The notes: generated by a model not told the origin, from the sequence alone. A stretch of 64,000 nucleotides of DNA from Ganoderma boninense (GCA_002900995.3 CM035312.1:1753833-1817832), one strand, 5' to 3'. Shown: positions 1 to 12,760, numbered from the stretch's first letter. Numbers and translations: made by a program.

Positions 1-1
1 G

Positions 2-2514
2 GGTGGCGAGAAGAAGGGTACGTGCCCCATGTGTTCCGTCTTGCTTATCCCCTGACGTGTTGTAGGTTCCTCGGATATTCAGAAGATCATCAAAATGATA
101 ATGGTCAAGAACTACAACCCCGTCATTGTCTTTGCGTTCAGCAAGCGCGAGTGCGAGGGTCTGGCACTGACCATGTCCAAGATGGAGTTCAACTCGACGG
201 ACGAGCAGGACCTCATCACTAGTATTTTCAACAACGCCATGGAAAATCTCTCGCCCGATGACCGTCAACTCCCCCAGATCTCGAACCTTCTACCCCTCCT
301 CAAGCGTGGCATCGGTATTCACCATGGCGGCCTGCTCCCTATCCTCAAAGAAGTCATCGAGATTCTGTTCCAAGAAGGGCTGATCAAAGTCCTGTTCGCG
401 ACCGAGACCTTCTCCATTGGCTTGAACATGCCCGCAAAAACCGTCGTGTTTGTAGCCGCACGCAAGTTCGACGGGCACGATTTCCGGAATCTCTCTTCTG
501 GCGAATACATCCAGATGTCGGGTCGTGCCGGGCGTCGTGGTCTCGACGACCGTGGAGTCGTCATCATGATGTGCGACGAGAAGCTGGAGCCTACTGCAGC
601 GAAGGGGATGGTCAAGGGAGAGGCGGATAGATTGGACTCGGCGTTCCATCTTGGATACAACATGGTGCTCAACCTGATGAAGGTCGAGGGCATTAGCCCC
701 GAGTTCATGCTCGAGCGGTGCTTCTATCAGTTCCAGAACAACGCCGAGGTGCCCGTCATCGAAGCTGGTACGTCTGTCAGATATGTTTGCTGTGAAGACT
801 GGGGTCTGACATATGCGTATTCGGGTGTGGATAGAACTTGAGAAGGAGGAACAGAAGAAAGCGGAGATTACAGTGCCCGACGAGGCGCTTGTCTCGAGCT
901 ACCACGACCTCCGTCAGCAACTCGACGAGATGAACACTGACTTCCGGGCTGTCACTACGCATCCCGATTATATCCTTCCCTTCCTCCAAACCGGCCGGCT
1001 CATTAGAGTGAAGCACCAGCAGCTTGATTTCGGCTGGGGCATCATCGTCAACTATCAAAAGCGGTTGCCGCCCAAGGTATATTCTGATTGCCAGATAATG
1101 TGACCGCAGTGTTGTTGAAAAGGGTATCACAGGGACGCCCAGGACCGAAACTGGAAGACATCCCGGCACACGAGCAGTATGTAGTCGACGTCCTACTTTA
1201 CTGCACGAGGGGATCGACTCTGTCCAAGGACCGTAATATTACGACTCCAACCCCTGGCGGTGTTCAGCCATGCCATACCGGCAAGGGCGGGGAACCCCTC
1301 GTTGTACCGGTCATGCTGTCCACTTTCGACGCGATCAGTCGCCTTCGTCTCGTCATGCCGAAGGACCTTCGGTCGCTCGAACAGCGCAATAACCTGTGGA
1401 AGAGCGTGCTCGAGGTGCAAAGTCGCTTCCCTGAAGGGAGGATTCCACTCCTAGACCCCATCAAGGACATGAAGATCACGGACAGCAAGTTTGCAGAGCT
1501 CGTGCTGGTCGGTGTACTCTGTTACCGTGCCCATGACGTCTTCCGCTGATGTGATGTCCACGCTTAGAAAATCGTCAAGCTGGAGGAGACGATGCAGTCG
1601 AGCCCAATCTACGCGGACCCTCGGCTGCCGGAGCTCTACACGCTGTACAAGCGGAAACAAGAGCACCAAACGCGGATCCGCGAGCTCAGGAAGCGTGTGC
1701 AGGCAACGCACGATGTGCTCCAGATGGAAGAGCTCAAGTGTCGCAAGCGTGTCCTGCGCCGGCTCGGCTTCACGACTGCCGCGGACATCGTGGACATGAA
1801 GGGCCGCGTCGCGTGCGAGATCAGCACGGGGGACGAGCTGCTCCTCACGGAACTCATCTTCAACGGCGTCTTCAACACACTGTCCCCCGAGCAGTGCGCG
1901 GGCCTCCTGAGCTGCTTTGTCTTTGCTGAGAAGGTGTGTCCCTGCTCTCAGTCCCGATAGCGGTTCCAGTTCCTCGATAAGCTTGTTGGCTGACCACCCT
2001 TCCTTGCGGTTTCATTTTGCGTTCCATGTGGCAGAGCGAGCAGGTGACGAAGCTGAAGGAAGAGCTCGCGGCGCCGCTCCGCGTGATGCAGGAGATCGCG
2101 CGGCGGATCGCGAAGGTGTCGAAGGAGGCGAAGCTGCCCATCAACGAGGACGACTACGTCAAGTCGTTCAAGGTGGAACTCATGGACGCCGTCGTGCAGT
2201 GGTGCCGCGGCGCGTCGTTCGCGGACATCTGCAAGGTAACGCTCCCGCCTGCCGTCGTCGACCCTTCCCCGCTAACCTCGTCTTTTCTTCTTTTTTTTTT
2301 TTTTTTTTTTTTCATTCGACGCCTCTCGCAGCTGACCGACCAGTTCGAGGGCAGCCTCATCCGGGTGTTCCGGCGCCTGCAGGAGCTCATCCGGCAGATG
2401 GCGCAGGCGGCCAAGGTCATCGGCAACAGCGAGCTGCAGGAGAAGTTCGAGAAGGCATCCGAGATGCTCGAGCGGCCGAACTCTGTCATCTTTTGTTCAT
2501 CGCTATACCTGTAG
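2..2514 (+). CDS. mtr4: MTR4-type DExH RNA helicase, 3' part
   Basis: This is the C-terminal two thirds of an exosome-cofactor RNA helicase. The gene enters from the left edge, so the first RecA domain and the start codon are missing. Exons: 2-17, 66-767, 835-1076, 1133-1507, 1568-1933, 2035-2235, 2332-2514, giving about 694 residues in frame. Exon 2 holds the second RecA domain, with [26 protein letters not shown] and the motif VI sequence [10 protein letters not shown]. The arch/KOW region follows ([11 protein letters not shown]), then the C-terminal helical domain with [14 protein letters not shown] and the family-typical terminus ending SLYL. In known family members the protein unwinds RNA for the nuclear exosome within TRAMP-like complexes. 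The closely related Ski2 is an alternative, but the arch sequence and the C-terminus fit Mtr4 better. Intron 6 contains a run of 22 T. The gene converges on the chitinase gene downstream. Confidence 0.93.
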
Positions 2515-3164
2515 ACTACTGTGTGTCGTCCGTCAGACCATTCTATCTATCTTTTGGCTGGGTGCCAAGTACTAGCGGCTGGGTGAAGCAGCGACCGGCC
2601 TCGGCGTGCCTTCCAGCGTGTACGGGAGCTGGCATCTCTCGAAGCCTTGTGGTACTACTGTTCGAGCGCCCACCTGACCTCGATATGTCGTCGAGATACA
2701 GTACTTACGGGCCCTCGACTGCGAAGATCAGTTGCTGACCGGCCCGTGACGCGTACAGTGCTAATGCCTGATTTCTCGATTTCTCATCTGAAGCTGCTTG
2801 GCGGCCTGCTCTTGTGCCAGAAATGCCTCATGCAAGCTTCCGCCACTCTTCTTGTGATCAGCCCGGGGACCCCGACATGCTGATGCGCCCCATGTGCATC
2901 TCCCCCCGCCGTTCTCACGATGTGCAGAACAACATTCATGTAGCCATGCGGGTTGAGTGTGTGTGTCAAGTTGGTTGATTGAACGTTATGTTACAAATGA
3001 AAGCGAGCAAAAAGGTAGAAAAATGCGAGTGCAGTATTGAGCCCAAATGCCATCCAGAGAATGTGAGAGAGCCGGAGAGGAGGCCCGCGATCCGTGCATG
3101 AATGATGTTCGTCCCGAGCGATGCATGATGATAAAGAAATGGCTTATGCCGCTATTGCTGCTGC
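2515..3164. other. Convergent 3' intergenic region
   Basis: This is 650 bp between the stop codons of the plus-strand helicase and the minus-strand chitinase. It should hold both 3' untranslated regions and terminators. The short open frames here resemble no known protein, and I see no repeat or RNA gene. Confidence 0.6.
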
Positions 3165-5509
3165 TTAGCACGCGCCCTTGTCAACCCAGACGCCAGCTGT
3201 ACAGACGACGGAATGATCAGCATCTCAGCATCGCAGGACGAGAAAGCGCGAGCAACACGTACCAGCACCTCCGGGGGTGTCAGCCTCCGTCCACCACGAG
3301 GCGGTCCAGAGATGGCCATCTGTAAGGTCGATTAGCTGTGTCCGTGTGGCCACTAAAAGGTACAACGAAAGACGTACTGTAGGTGACGGACTGGCCACCG
3401 ACGTAGACGCTCTGGGAGTTCCACGCCGCGACACCGGCGCAAGCACCCGAGCCGCCTGTGGGCGTAGTGGTGGCCGAGGTAGAAGTGGTCGTGACCGGGC
3501 TGCTGGTGGTGGATGTGGGGGTGCTCGAGGTCGAGGTCGAGGTCGAGCCGGCGCTGGTGGTGGTGGTGGACCCGCCGCCAGTGCTGCCCTGGCCCATGTT
3601 GTTCTTGATGTTGTCCCACTTGCTGTCGGGGTAGCTGATGTGGTTCTGCGTCTGGTCGAGGCCGCCGTAGACGTTCGCGGTGGTCTCGACGAGGGAGTCG
3701 TCGCCCGTCTTGTCGGTGGAGAGCTGTTGACGAGCATAAGCCATCGCACATTTTTGCAGGAGACAGACAACACAGTGCCACTTACATCCCAGAACATCGA
3801 GCCAGCGAGGCCCTGGGACTGCACGTACTGGGCCTTGAGCTTCGCGATGTCGGGGGTGTCGTAGGAGACGAGCTCCTGCGTCGAGGAGTCGTACGAATAG
3901 CTAGAGACATCCGTGGTGTTCTCGATGACAGTCGCGCCAGCCAGGGGAAGGAACTTGTACGAGTACACTCCCGCCTCAACCGTGCCGGGACCGATCTATC
4001 GAGAACCGCGGCCGTTAGCTCCGACACAGTGGATATCAACGGGGAACTGAGATGCTTACGCCGTTGTAAGGCTGGCCGAGACCAGCGGTCTGTTCGAACG
4101 CGCGGCCGTACAGGGGGATACCCATGTTGATCTTGGAGGCCGTAGCGCCGCGGGAGACATAGTCCTTGACAGCCTTGTCGGTGGAGACGTTCGTGCGGAC
4201 GCCACCGTACAGGTTAGCCTGGTTGTCGGACCAGGTGAGCCAGGAGCCGGCGTAGTCGTAGGCCTGAAGGGTAGATCATCAGTCAGGTTGGAGCCGCAGC
4301 GGAGCCCAGCTCGGCCCGGAGACGAACCATCAAGTTCCAGAAGCTGAGCTTTGAGTCCATCTCCGAAAACTTGAGGTTTTCGTAGTTGGCCAAGCCGGCG
4401 GAGGTCGCGATCTGGGGAGGGAAGTCAGCAAGTCAGCATCTTTGGCATGGAGCGCCAATGCGCAGAAGGACGAACCGTGATCTGGTAGGGGACGGTGTCA
4501 CCCTTGCGTGCGGCGAGGGCATCGAACGCGGTGCGAAGCTCGGTGATGAGGGAGGAGAAGCCCGAGCCGAGGGCATCTGTGGTGGGGTACTCGAAGTCGA
4601 TATCGATGCCGTCGAAGCCGTAGTCCTCGACGAGCTGGACGGCGCTGGTGACGAACTGCTGGCGCTTTGTGTCGTCGGTGATGAAGTTGAAGTGGCCGGC
4701 CTGCGAGTACGTCCAGCCTCCGACGGAGAGGAGGGTCTTGAGGTTCCTATATGGGGATAGCTTCCGTTAGCTATCGCATTACGGCAGGCACACACGGGGC
4801 TGCGTGAGAAGGGGAGGATGAGCGGGGCCGTGGGCTGACCTGTGGGCGAGCTTGAGGAGGTAGAGCTGCGTGGCGGTCAGCGCGCTAAGATCGAAGGAAG
4901 ACGCTCCGTGTGACAGGCCGTCAACGTACCTGCTTGAGGCAGCCGTAGAGGTTGTTGCCCGTGTCGTCCCACGAGTCGCCGGGGTAGTGAATCTGCGTCC
5001 GCCCCGTCAGGCAATGTGCCACCCGAGAACGACGCGTCACAGTCTACACACCTGCTCATCCGCCCAGGAGTCCGTCAGCGCAACTCCACCCGTGTCCGCA
5101 GAAACGTCGGCGAAGGCGTAGAGGATGTGCGTCAGCGGGCCTGGGACGATGTCCGTCGGTGCTGGAGAAGAGAAGGCCAAGTCAGTCCGGCTCCGGTGCC
5201 ACAGGCCGGTTGCATTAAGTGACACGCACGGAAGTTGTAGCCAGAGTAGATGCCCCTTCGATAAGCAACCTGTCAGCACAAGACCACAGCGGACACCTCG
5301 GAGATGGCTGCGCCGTACCAGTTGGTGAAGTACGCGGCGTTGACCTTGCCCGACGTGGCGCGGGCGTGGACGGACTTGGCCGCGTTGTTCGGCGCATCCT
5401 TGTATGCGGCCGGGCGATGCATGACCTGCGTTGCCTGGACATCGGCGACGGCAGCGAGCGCAACGGCGGCGATGAAGAGGACGCGTTTAAAAGCAGTCGA
5501 CAGAGCCAT
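3165..5509 (-). CDS. Secreted GH18 chitinase with C-terminal CBM5 (copy A)
   Basis: This is an endo- or exo-acting family 18 chitinase that hydrolyses beta-1,4-N-acetylglucosamine polymers outside the cell. Twelve exons on the minus strand join in frame to 539 residues: 5319-5509, 5230-5255, 5052-5161, 4930-4992, 4840-4865, 4476-4746, 4328-4411, 4060-4263, 3786-3995, 3378-3723, 3263-3319, 3165-3196. Residues 1-25 form a signal peptide ([18 protein letters not shown]). The (beta/alpha)8 barrel begins at YFTNW and carries LLSVGGW and the catalytic DGIDIDFE, whose last Glu is the acid/base. The C-terminus has a Thr/Ser-rich linker and a CBM5/12 chitin-binding module with [16 protein letters not shown] and [11 protein letters not shown], ending VWVDKGAC. 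The start is the only Met preceding the signal peptide. A paralogue with the same intron positions lies at 7805-10030. Likely roles are remodelling of its own cell wall or feeding on fungal or insect chitin. Confidence 0.95.
3468..3585 (-). repeat. Thr/Ser-rich linker with internal short repeats
   Basis: The codons here encode runs of Thr and Ser joining the catalytic barrel of chitinase copy A to its chitin-binding module. The plus strand contains a four-fold GAGGTC-like hexamer run. The corresponding exon in copy B is 96 bp (32 codons) shorter, so the linker has probably grown or shrunk by repeat slippage. Confidence 0.75.
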
Positions 5510-7804
5510 GACGTCCGAAGAGAGGAGGGTGTGGAGGTGGCAAGTGTGAGGGAGGAGGAGGCCGCTTCCAGCGGGTGGTTCTGAGGCTGAGTGGAAGCAG
5601 CCGAGGGACCTTTTGTACTATGCGCATCGATGGCCATCGGGAGCAGTTCGGTGTTTGGTTGCAGCCACAGAGAATACGCAAGGATCGCATGGGACTCTAG
5701 AACAAGAATCCTGTCGCGGGGAGGCCAGGCGTGATAGGGTGCTGCATGAACAACGAGAGAAGACGAGAGAATCTGGAAGGCGCGGATGGGGTCCACGCGG
5801 TGCGCGGAGGATTCCTGATGCCGTAGGTTGTCCCGGAAAGGAACAAATGTGCAGGGATGCAGGCGAGGGAAGGCGCAGTACGGTAGCATGACCGGGCAGC
5901 TGAAGGGTGGCAATGTGGTCGCTTGGTCGGCTGCGAAGGGGCGGGCGCATGAGCCTGATACGCCTATCTGGCAATCTAACATGGATGCCCTCGAGCGCAC
6001 TCACCGTGACCATGCTATAGTTTGGGACGCGTGAAGAACGTCAACGGCCGCGCCTCGGCAGTAAGAGTGATGCAGAGTCCGCGTGCAGCGGTGCCCGGAG
6101 CGTGAACGAGTCCCAGATCGAGGCGTTGGTGAGTGCCTGAAAGTCGAAGATCCGCGACGATCTGGAGGCCTGCGCTCGGACTTAGCTTGGACACTGGGTT
6201 TGTGGTTAAGACACGATGAAGGCACGCTTACCAATGGTCCTCTGAAACGGAGCAAGGGCGTTGGATCCAGTTGACGTTGGAGCGGTGGCATCGCTAAGAC
6301 CTCGATCTGAGGACCCTGCTCCTCGCGTTCCCTTGCCGCATCGCCTCCGCCCCGGCGGGGTCCGGTATCCCTATTAGGGTATATTAGTCAGCAGCTTGCG
6401 CGTCTCCGCTGCAAATCACTTCGTTTGCCAAGCCCAACTTGAAGGCCAGGGCCAGCCACTGCTCAAGCTGTGTACGGCCTCCGAGATCTTCCCCGCAGGG
6501 TCTCAAGAATAGCCTTCTGTACCTGTGACTTCCGTAGTGAGTATGTATGGGATCCTCGGTGGTTGAAGCACACAAAATTAATGAAAACTCCACAGAACTG
6601 TGATTTCAACTTGGCGGGGAATTCGAAGGACGGACAAGTGGCAGCTCCCAGCGCACGGACGGAGAGAAGACTGTTCCTGACTGCGGCGTTCAATGCTCAT
6701 TTTGAGTGAAGTGTGCTCGGCAACGGCAACGTGACCAGGCAGTTACCAGGGGAAGCTGAATGGGACACTTTCCGCCCCGCTCCGAATTGAAAGGCTAAAC
6801 GCAAGTCGCTGGCCGTGCTATCACGACCCTTGCGTCATAGCAAGGTACAGTAGGTTGAACCACCATGACTTCGCATACTCGAACGAACCGCCGAGGAGGA
6901 TGGATTTCTCGTCGTCTTTGCGAGCCAAGAGCATGTAATTATAGAGAGGGCGGCCTCGGGGACAGTGCCTTCTCTTCAAAGCTTCACGCACAAGGTTATT
7001 CAACGCGAGGATGCCGGAAGGGCGCGTTGTGTGTCAATCGTCGGCTTGGCCCGCCCTGTGCAGCTGGCCATTACGCCGCAGAGTGCTGCAGCACCGGCTA
7101 TGTACCCCCTCCGTCGGCAATTCTGTTGGCCACGCTCCCAGCCGAGGCGGACCTCGTGACGGGACACTTGGTCCGACTGCTGCGCCTTCATCGCTGTTCG
7201 TTCACATTCACTTATGCTAATAGAAGTTAGAACTATCATGAAGCCGCACGCACGGTGCGGTCTCTCTCAAGACCCGGCCACGGTCCAAAGCTGACCCGTC
7301 GTACGTGAATAGACAAAGACTGCGAATCGCGCGGTCCGGACCCAATGGGGAAGGATGTCCATGAGCTCAGCGAGGCCGCATGTGGAAGGCCAAAGACATC
7401 CCATGCTGAGGGCGCTGCGGCCCAGCGATGAAGCTCGTCCATGTGTCTCGCACAACGGCAACCCTGATCTCCTCCCATTTTTTTTCAAGTCGAGGCGCGG
7501 ATCACGGCACCGTACATGTGCACCTCCCGCATTTTTCACACCGGAGCACAATGTAGAGCAATGTGACCAAGAATGGCGAGCTTCATTCCGGAACGTCACA
7601 AGAACAGATACTACTGTATTATACAGGACGCGGCTCGTAGATAGTACACCATTATTCGTGAATACGCCATGAACCGTGAGTGATGGAACTGTGAGAGCGG
7701 TGTTAGGACCAGACGGTCGGTGTCTGGCAGTCGAAAGTGTTATGTCGTGATGCGTCATGTTCATGCCGATGTCGTTAAATAAGGATAACCGAGTAGTGGG
7801 GGGC
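5510..7804. other. Intergenic region between the two chitinases
   Basis: About 2.3 kb holds the upstream region of copy A (roughly 5510-6010) and the 3' flank of copy B. The proximal 500 bp resembles the corresponding region upstream of copy B: both contain GGTGGCAATGT followed by GATACGCC(T/A)ATCTGG. Further left I see no coding sequence, tRNA or clear repeat. The remaining open frames are short, in GC-rich sequence, and match nothing I recognise. Confidence 0.55.
5860..5985 (-). promoter_or_regulatory. Conserved upstream segment of chitinase A
   Basis: This segment lies about 350 to 475 bp upstream of the start codon. Its block order (ggtggcaatgtggtcgcttgg, then gatacgcctatctgg) is matched at 10385-10460 upstream of the other chitinase. 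It therefore belongs to the duplicated unit, and the shared blocks are candidates for common transcription control. The similarity is seen directly; a regulatory role is inference. Confidence 0.4.
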
Positions 7805-10030
7805 TTAGCACGCGCCCTTGTCAACCCAGACGCTAGCTGCAAAGAGACCGTCAGAATCAAGGGGGATAATGGAAAACGAGAAGCAACGAAACGCACCGAT
7901 ATCACCGGGCAGGTCGCCCTTCGTGGACCAAGACGCAGTCCAGCGGTGACCGCCTGTGAGTGCGCAAACGATCAGCTCCCTTCAGCTCCCTGTGCAATGT
8001 GCATGGCGCCTGAAGAAGCAGGGACTACTCACTATAAGTGACGGAGTGGCCGCCAAGGTAGATGATCTGCGAGCCCCACGCCGAAACACCCGAGCAGGAG
8101 TCACCGGTGGTAGCCTTAGACGTGGTCGAGCTCTCGCCCTTGCTGCCCTGTCCCATGTTGTTCCTGATGTTGTCCCACTTGCTGTTCGGGTAGTGGATGT
8201 GGTTCTGCGTCTGGTCGAGCGCGCCGAACACGCCAGAGGTGGTGCCGACCAGCGAGTCCTCACCGGTCTTGTCGGTGGAGAGCTGTCGGGCCCCATCACT
8301 GTCAGCGGCTTGGTGGTGGTGCCGGGGAGACGGCGGGGGCGCTACTTACGTCCCAGAAGAAGGTCCCTGCGAGCCCCTTGGACTCCACGTACTGGGCCTT
8401 CATCTTGGCGATCTCGGGGGTGTCGTACGAGACGAGCTCGCGCTTGGACGTGTCGTACGAGTAGCTGGCGACGTCCGTCGTGTCCTCGTGGACGGTCGCG
8501 CCCGCTAAGGGAAGGTACTTGTACGAGTAGACACCCGCTTCAACCGTGCCGGGACCGATCTGCAGGGGGATCGCGGGTCAATGCTGTGTGCTTCCGACAG
8601 CCCGTGTGCGGACACTTACGCCGTTGTAGGGCTTTCCGATGCCGTCGGTGTTCTCGAACGCGCGACCGTAGAGCGGGAGACCCAGGTTGATCTTGGAGGG
8701 AGAGGCACCACGAGAGATGTAGTCCTTGATGGCCTTGTCCGTGGAGACGTTCGTGCGGGAGCCACCGTACAAGTTCGCTTGGTTGTCAGCGAAGGTGAGC
8801 CAGGAACCGGCGTAGTCGTAGGCCTGGAAGACGTCGGTCAGTATCGCATCTTCGAATGTCAGCGGAGCGGGAAGCCGACCATCAAGTTCCAGAACGTGAG
8901 GGCGGAGTTCATCTGGGGGAACTTCATGTTTTCGTAGTTGGCTAGTCCAGCGGAGGTAGCGGCCTGACGATCAAGCAATTAGCGGGCCGCTCAGCAGCGT
9001 CGATCCTTCCGAGAAGGACGCACCGTGATCTGGTATGGGACGCTGTCGCCCTTCTTTTGCGCGAGGGCATCGAACGCGCTGCGGAGCTCGGCCACCAGGG
9101 ACGCGAAGCCCCAGCTGAGAGCATCGGTGGTGGGGAACTCAAAGTCGATATCGATGCCGTCGAACCCATAGTCCTCAACGAGCTGAACAGCGCTGGAGAC
9201 GAACGTAGCACGCTTCCCAGAATCGGTGATGAAGCTGAAGTGTCCAGACTGCGAGTAGGTCCAGCCTCCCACGGAGAGCAGAACCTTGAGGTTCCTGATG
9301 GGTTATGTTAGGGACCTGATGTAGAGCCCGTGTGTATGAAACACGCTGCACTCACCTGTGCGCCAGCTTAAGTAGGTACATCTGCGGAGTGAAGCGATCA
9401 GTCAACCTTTCCATACGAAGAGACGATGCGGAAGGTCGCAGGCCGACATCTTACCTGCTTGAGGCATCCGTACAGGTTGTTTCCGGACTCACTCCACGAG
9501 TCCCCGGGGTAGTGTTTCTGCGATGAAGGATGTCAGCCACTCTCATGATTTCCGACATATACATATGTCTAAATACGGACCTCCTCATCCGACCAGGAGT
9601 CAGTGAGCTTCACCATGCCATTGTCCGGAGAAACGTCCGCAAACGAGTACAGGATGTGGGTCAACGGAGCTGGGTTAATGTCCGTCGGCTCTGTAGAAGA
9701 CACAGGCAACTCAGTTTGGACCACTTATTCGGTTCAGGTATGACATAACACCCACGGAAGTTGTACCCAGAGTAGATAGCCCTGCAACGAGATACCCTTC
9801 AGTAAAAGATCAAGATCATAACAGACAACCGGAAAAGGTCCACACCAGTTCGTGAAGTAGGCAGCGTTAACCTTGCCGCCCGCGGCTAGTTTCGTGATTG
9901 CGTCGTTAGTGATCGTGTCGTTATAGTTCTCGGGACGAGCCATAACCGGTGTCGCATCGGCATCGGAGACGGCAGCGAGCGCGACGGCGGCGATGAGGAG
10001 CACGCGCCTGAAGACAGCCGACAAAGCCAT
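7805..10030 (-). CDS. Secreted GH18 chitinase with diverged CBM5 (copy B)
   Basis: This is a paralogue of the chitinase at 3165-5509. Exons: 9846-10030, 9756-9781, 9581-9690, 9455-9517, 9356-9381, 9024-9294, 8880-8963, 8620-8823, 8350-8559, 8033-8282, 7897-7953, 7805-7836, giving 505 residues. Every splice junction matches copy A, and nine exons have identical lengths. It has a signal peptide ([18 protein letters not shown]), the barrel motif LLSVGGW and catalytic DGIDIDFE, so the enzyme looks active. Two differences stand out. The Thr/Ser linker is 32 residues shorter. In the chitin-binding module the aromatic pair is broken: copy A has [11 protein letters not shown], while copy B has [11 protein letters not shown]. 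Loss of the second Trp should weaken chitin binding, which is inference. The two copies arose by tandem duplication that includes upstream sequence. Confidence 0.94.
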
Positions 10031-12760
10031 GATGTCCTGATGAAGAGAGAATATGCACGGGAGTGTCGGGGGCGGCGGGAGTGCTAGCTGGAGGCGGGTG
10101 GTGCTGAGGCTGACAACACGTCGCCCCGGGCCCCTTTGTACTCTGCCCAACAGTCCAGCTCGAAATGCGTCCCGCCACCACCGCCTGTAAGCAAATGGTC
10201 GGACCAAAGGCGACTCGAGCTCCCGAAAGCTGTCGAGGGGCGGAGGGATAGATGAAACGCCTACTGTGCAGAGTCTTGGCGGCGGCTTGTCGTCGGGCAA
10301 TCCTCAATGTCATAAGGTTCACTCGGAAACGAACAAATACGCACCGTTGCATCTCTTTGCACGCCAGCACACGCGGGGCATCATGTACCGGTGGCAATGT
10401 AGTCCGGGCCATTGGTTGCCTGCGAGAGCAAGACGCCATAAGCTCGATACGCCAATCTGGAAGTCGAAAAAGGTTCTTTCTATCAATGCACCAGACGTCG
10501 GGATCCGATTATGCGCTGCCCAAGCGACTCCGCCATGCACAGGCACGACAGCGCACAAAATTGCAAGGGAAACCTGTTCCTCGATAGCGCCGTCGATCCT
10601 TGCACACGACCAAAGTATGTTGGCGTGGTTACTCCAATCGGGCAGACGTGTGGCATCATGGACTGACGGTGGCTCTGAGCAGGCTGTAAACTGCAAACGA
10701 AGGCGGGCAGGCCACTGCGCCCCGTGGCTGGATCTAGCAGTAATGAAAGTGTTTTAGTATTTTGCGGGAGTGCGCCACCAGAAAGACGACGAAATCATAA
10801 GCTCTCACAGGGTTGATCAACTGAGATTGACACCGCCTGCGCGGCCACGGCTTGCATCAATGTCGCAGTGAAGCGGACGTACAGAGGGAGCGGGACAAGA
10901 GCAACGACCGTGCGGATCCGCCACCGACACGAGCTTATGTTGAATCATGCCGCGGAGACATTGGATGAGCTGCTATATGCTTGCAAAGCGTATTGCAGCA
11001 CTACCGCAACGCCTGACCGACGAACGGCCACCACGGAAAGTCCTGAAGGCGAATTCGATACCAGTCTGACAACCAAATATCAGTTTTGTTGGATGCTCGA
11101 GACAATTATTGGGGCCCTCGGGGCCCGGCATGCTTCGTCCAGCACAGAGCGCGGTGGAGCACATAATTCCATGAATATCGACGGAACCCTCGATCCGCAA
11201 TCCTCTCCTCTGCCTTTCAGATTAAGCTCGGTCATTCCGCCTCGTTTAGACCAGAGTATTGGTGCCAGCGCAAGGCCACAAAGGCACATCTTACTGTGCG
11301 GCGTCGGTATAACGAGACAGAAAGGGGCACGAGCGGGACGGTTGATAGAGCATAGAGTGGGCGAGTGCAGTCCGTACTGGATCTCGTTCCTTGCACATGC
11401 AGGAGAGAGACGTGTCTAGAAATGAACCCCAGGAAGAAGACGGTCAACGGCATGCAAATTTGAGCAATTCGGAAAGGCACCACGTACTGGATGGTGTATT
11501 GGAATATCGACTCGAGCACTTCGACCGTCCTGGCACCCACCGTCGGCCCCAGTGAAGCCGTGGTCGTCGCGAGGTGCTCTTCGAGGTGCACCATGCTAGA
11601 GCGGGCGAGAGAGAGAGCCATGCGTGCAATGAGGTGTCATTAGCAGGTGCGATGGATGGTACTGAGCAAGGTGCTGTGGAAAGGGACAGGCGCTGGGCGT
11701 TCGGTCCCGGCTCTCAATATGCCCCATCGCAGCTTGTTCGCAGCATCTACCTCTCGAACGGCGCATGTTCATGGAAACGATTCTTTTGATGGTGCAACCG
11801 TATGTGCACGGTACTTTTTTAGTGCCTACTTGTGGCCCCGGGTCCGATGTTCAGGCAAAACTTGAGCGTCACTGCGGGCTCCATATCAGTGTCGACACTC
11901 CGTGGCCAGACCCTGTGGCAGCGGCTAGATCGACCTTAAGTATGGCGCGCATAGGGATACTATGTGCAAGTATTTACACAACACGGTGTCGACCGGATGC
12001 CGAGAGAGAAGTCATACAACGCCTGGGAAATTAAGGATAGTTGGTTGTCTGATGTAGAGGGCAAAAGCTAGCAGAGGACGGCGGTGATGCGGTTGGACGG
12101 TGTGGATAGGTTTGGGATAGGTGGTGATGTGGCGTTCTGGCAGGCATACGACGAGAGTTACGAACCTACGGTTAGGCGGGTTATATAGGCAGTGACAGAC
12201 TAGCGAGCGCGGTAAGCGGTGACATAGAAAAATGCAGCAAACGGACAAAACGACAACAGTGTACGAGCGCGGTGTTTCGGAGACGTCAGATCGAGGTTGG
12301 ATGGAGGAGGGAGGGATGTGGGAGAGGGGATGGACGGGGGATGGCAGATGAGAGGGAAGGAACGAGGGGGGAGGGATGCGAGGGGTAACGACGAGCAGAA
12401 GCTCGAGAGTGGTGGAGGGATGAGAGCGGGAAGGGCAAAGTATCGGGATGGGGGATAAACTAGCTTCAGAAAGGAGACAGGTTGTATACCGTATATTGTG
12501 GTCCATTTCTTCATCAATTCCTTACGGCACTTGTTGCCCATATGGCGTGGTCCAGAACACATGGTCCCCTTCAGAGATGGCCCGTCGAGGCCGATGCGTC
12601 TGCAACGCGGGTGTTAGGCTAAGCAATGTATGGTGGGAGTCAGCTACGATGTTTCTAGTGGCTTTCAGGGTGTGTCGGCGTGCGTACCTAATTCTTTTGC
12701 GCTTCCCGCTAGATCCAACTCCACATCTCATGCTCTAGGATTCGTCCTCCTCTCCGACCG
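10031..12760. other. Gene-poor intergenic region
   Basis: The first 450 bp is the upstream region of chitinase B. The block at 10385-10460 matches the upstream region of copy A. The rest has only short open frames, including one of 183 codons on the plus strand at 10868-11419 and one of 129 on the minus strand at 11232-11621. Neither has a domain I recognise or a convincing splice pattern. The stretch 12300-12440 is purine-rich. The right end is the 3' flank of the GTPase gene. Confidence 0.5.

Noticed and set aside
3277..3864. 195-codon plus-strand frame rich in Gly and Arg
   Set aside because: It is the complement of the chitinase A linker and chitin-binding exons; its composition comes from the Thr/Ser repeat.
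10868..11419. 183-codon plus-strand frame
   Set aside because: No domain, signal or supporting context. The opposite strand is similarly open.
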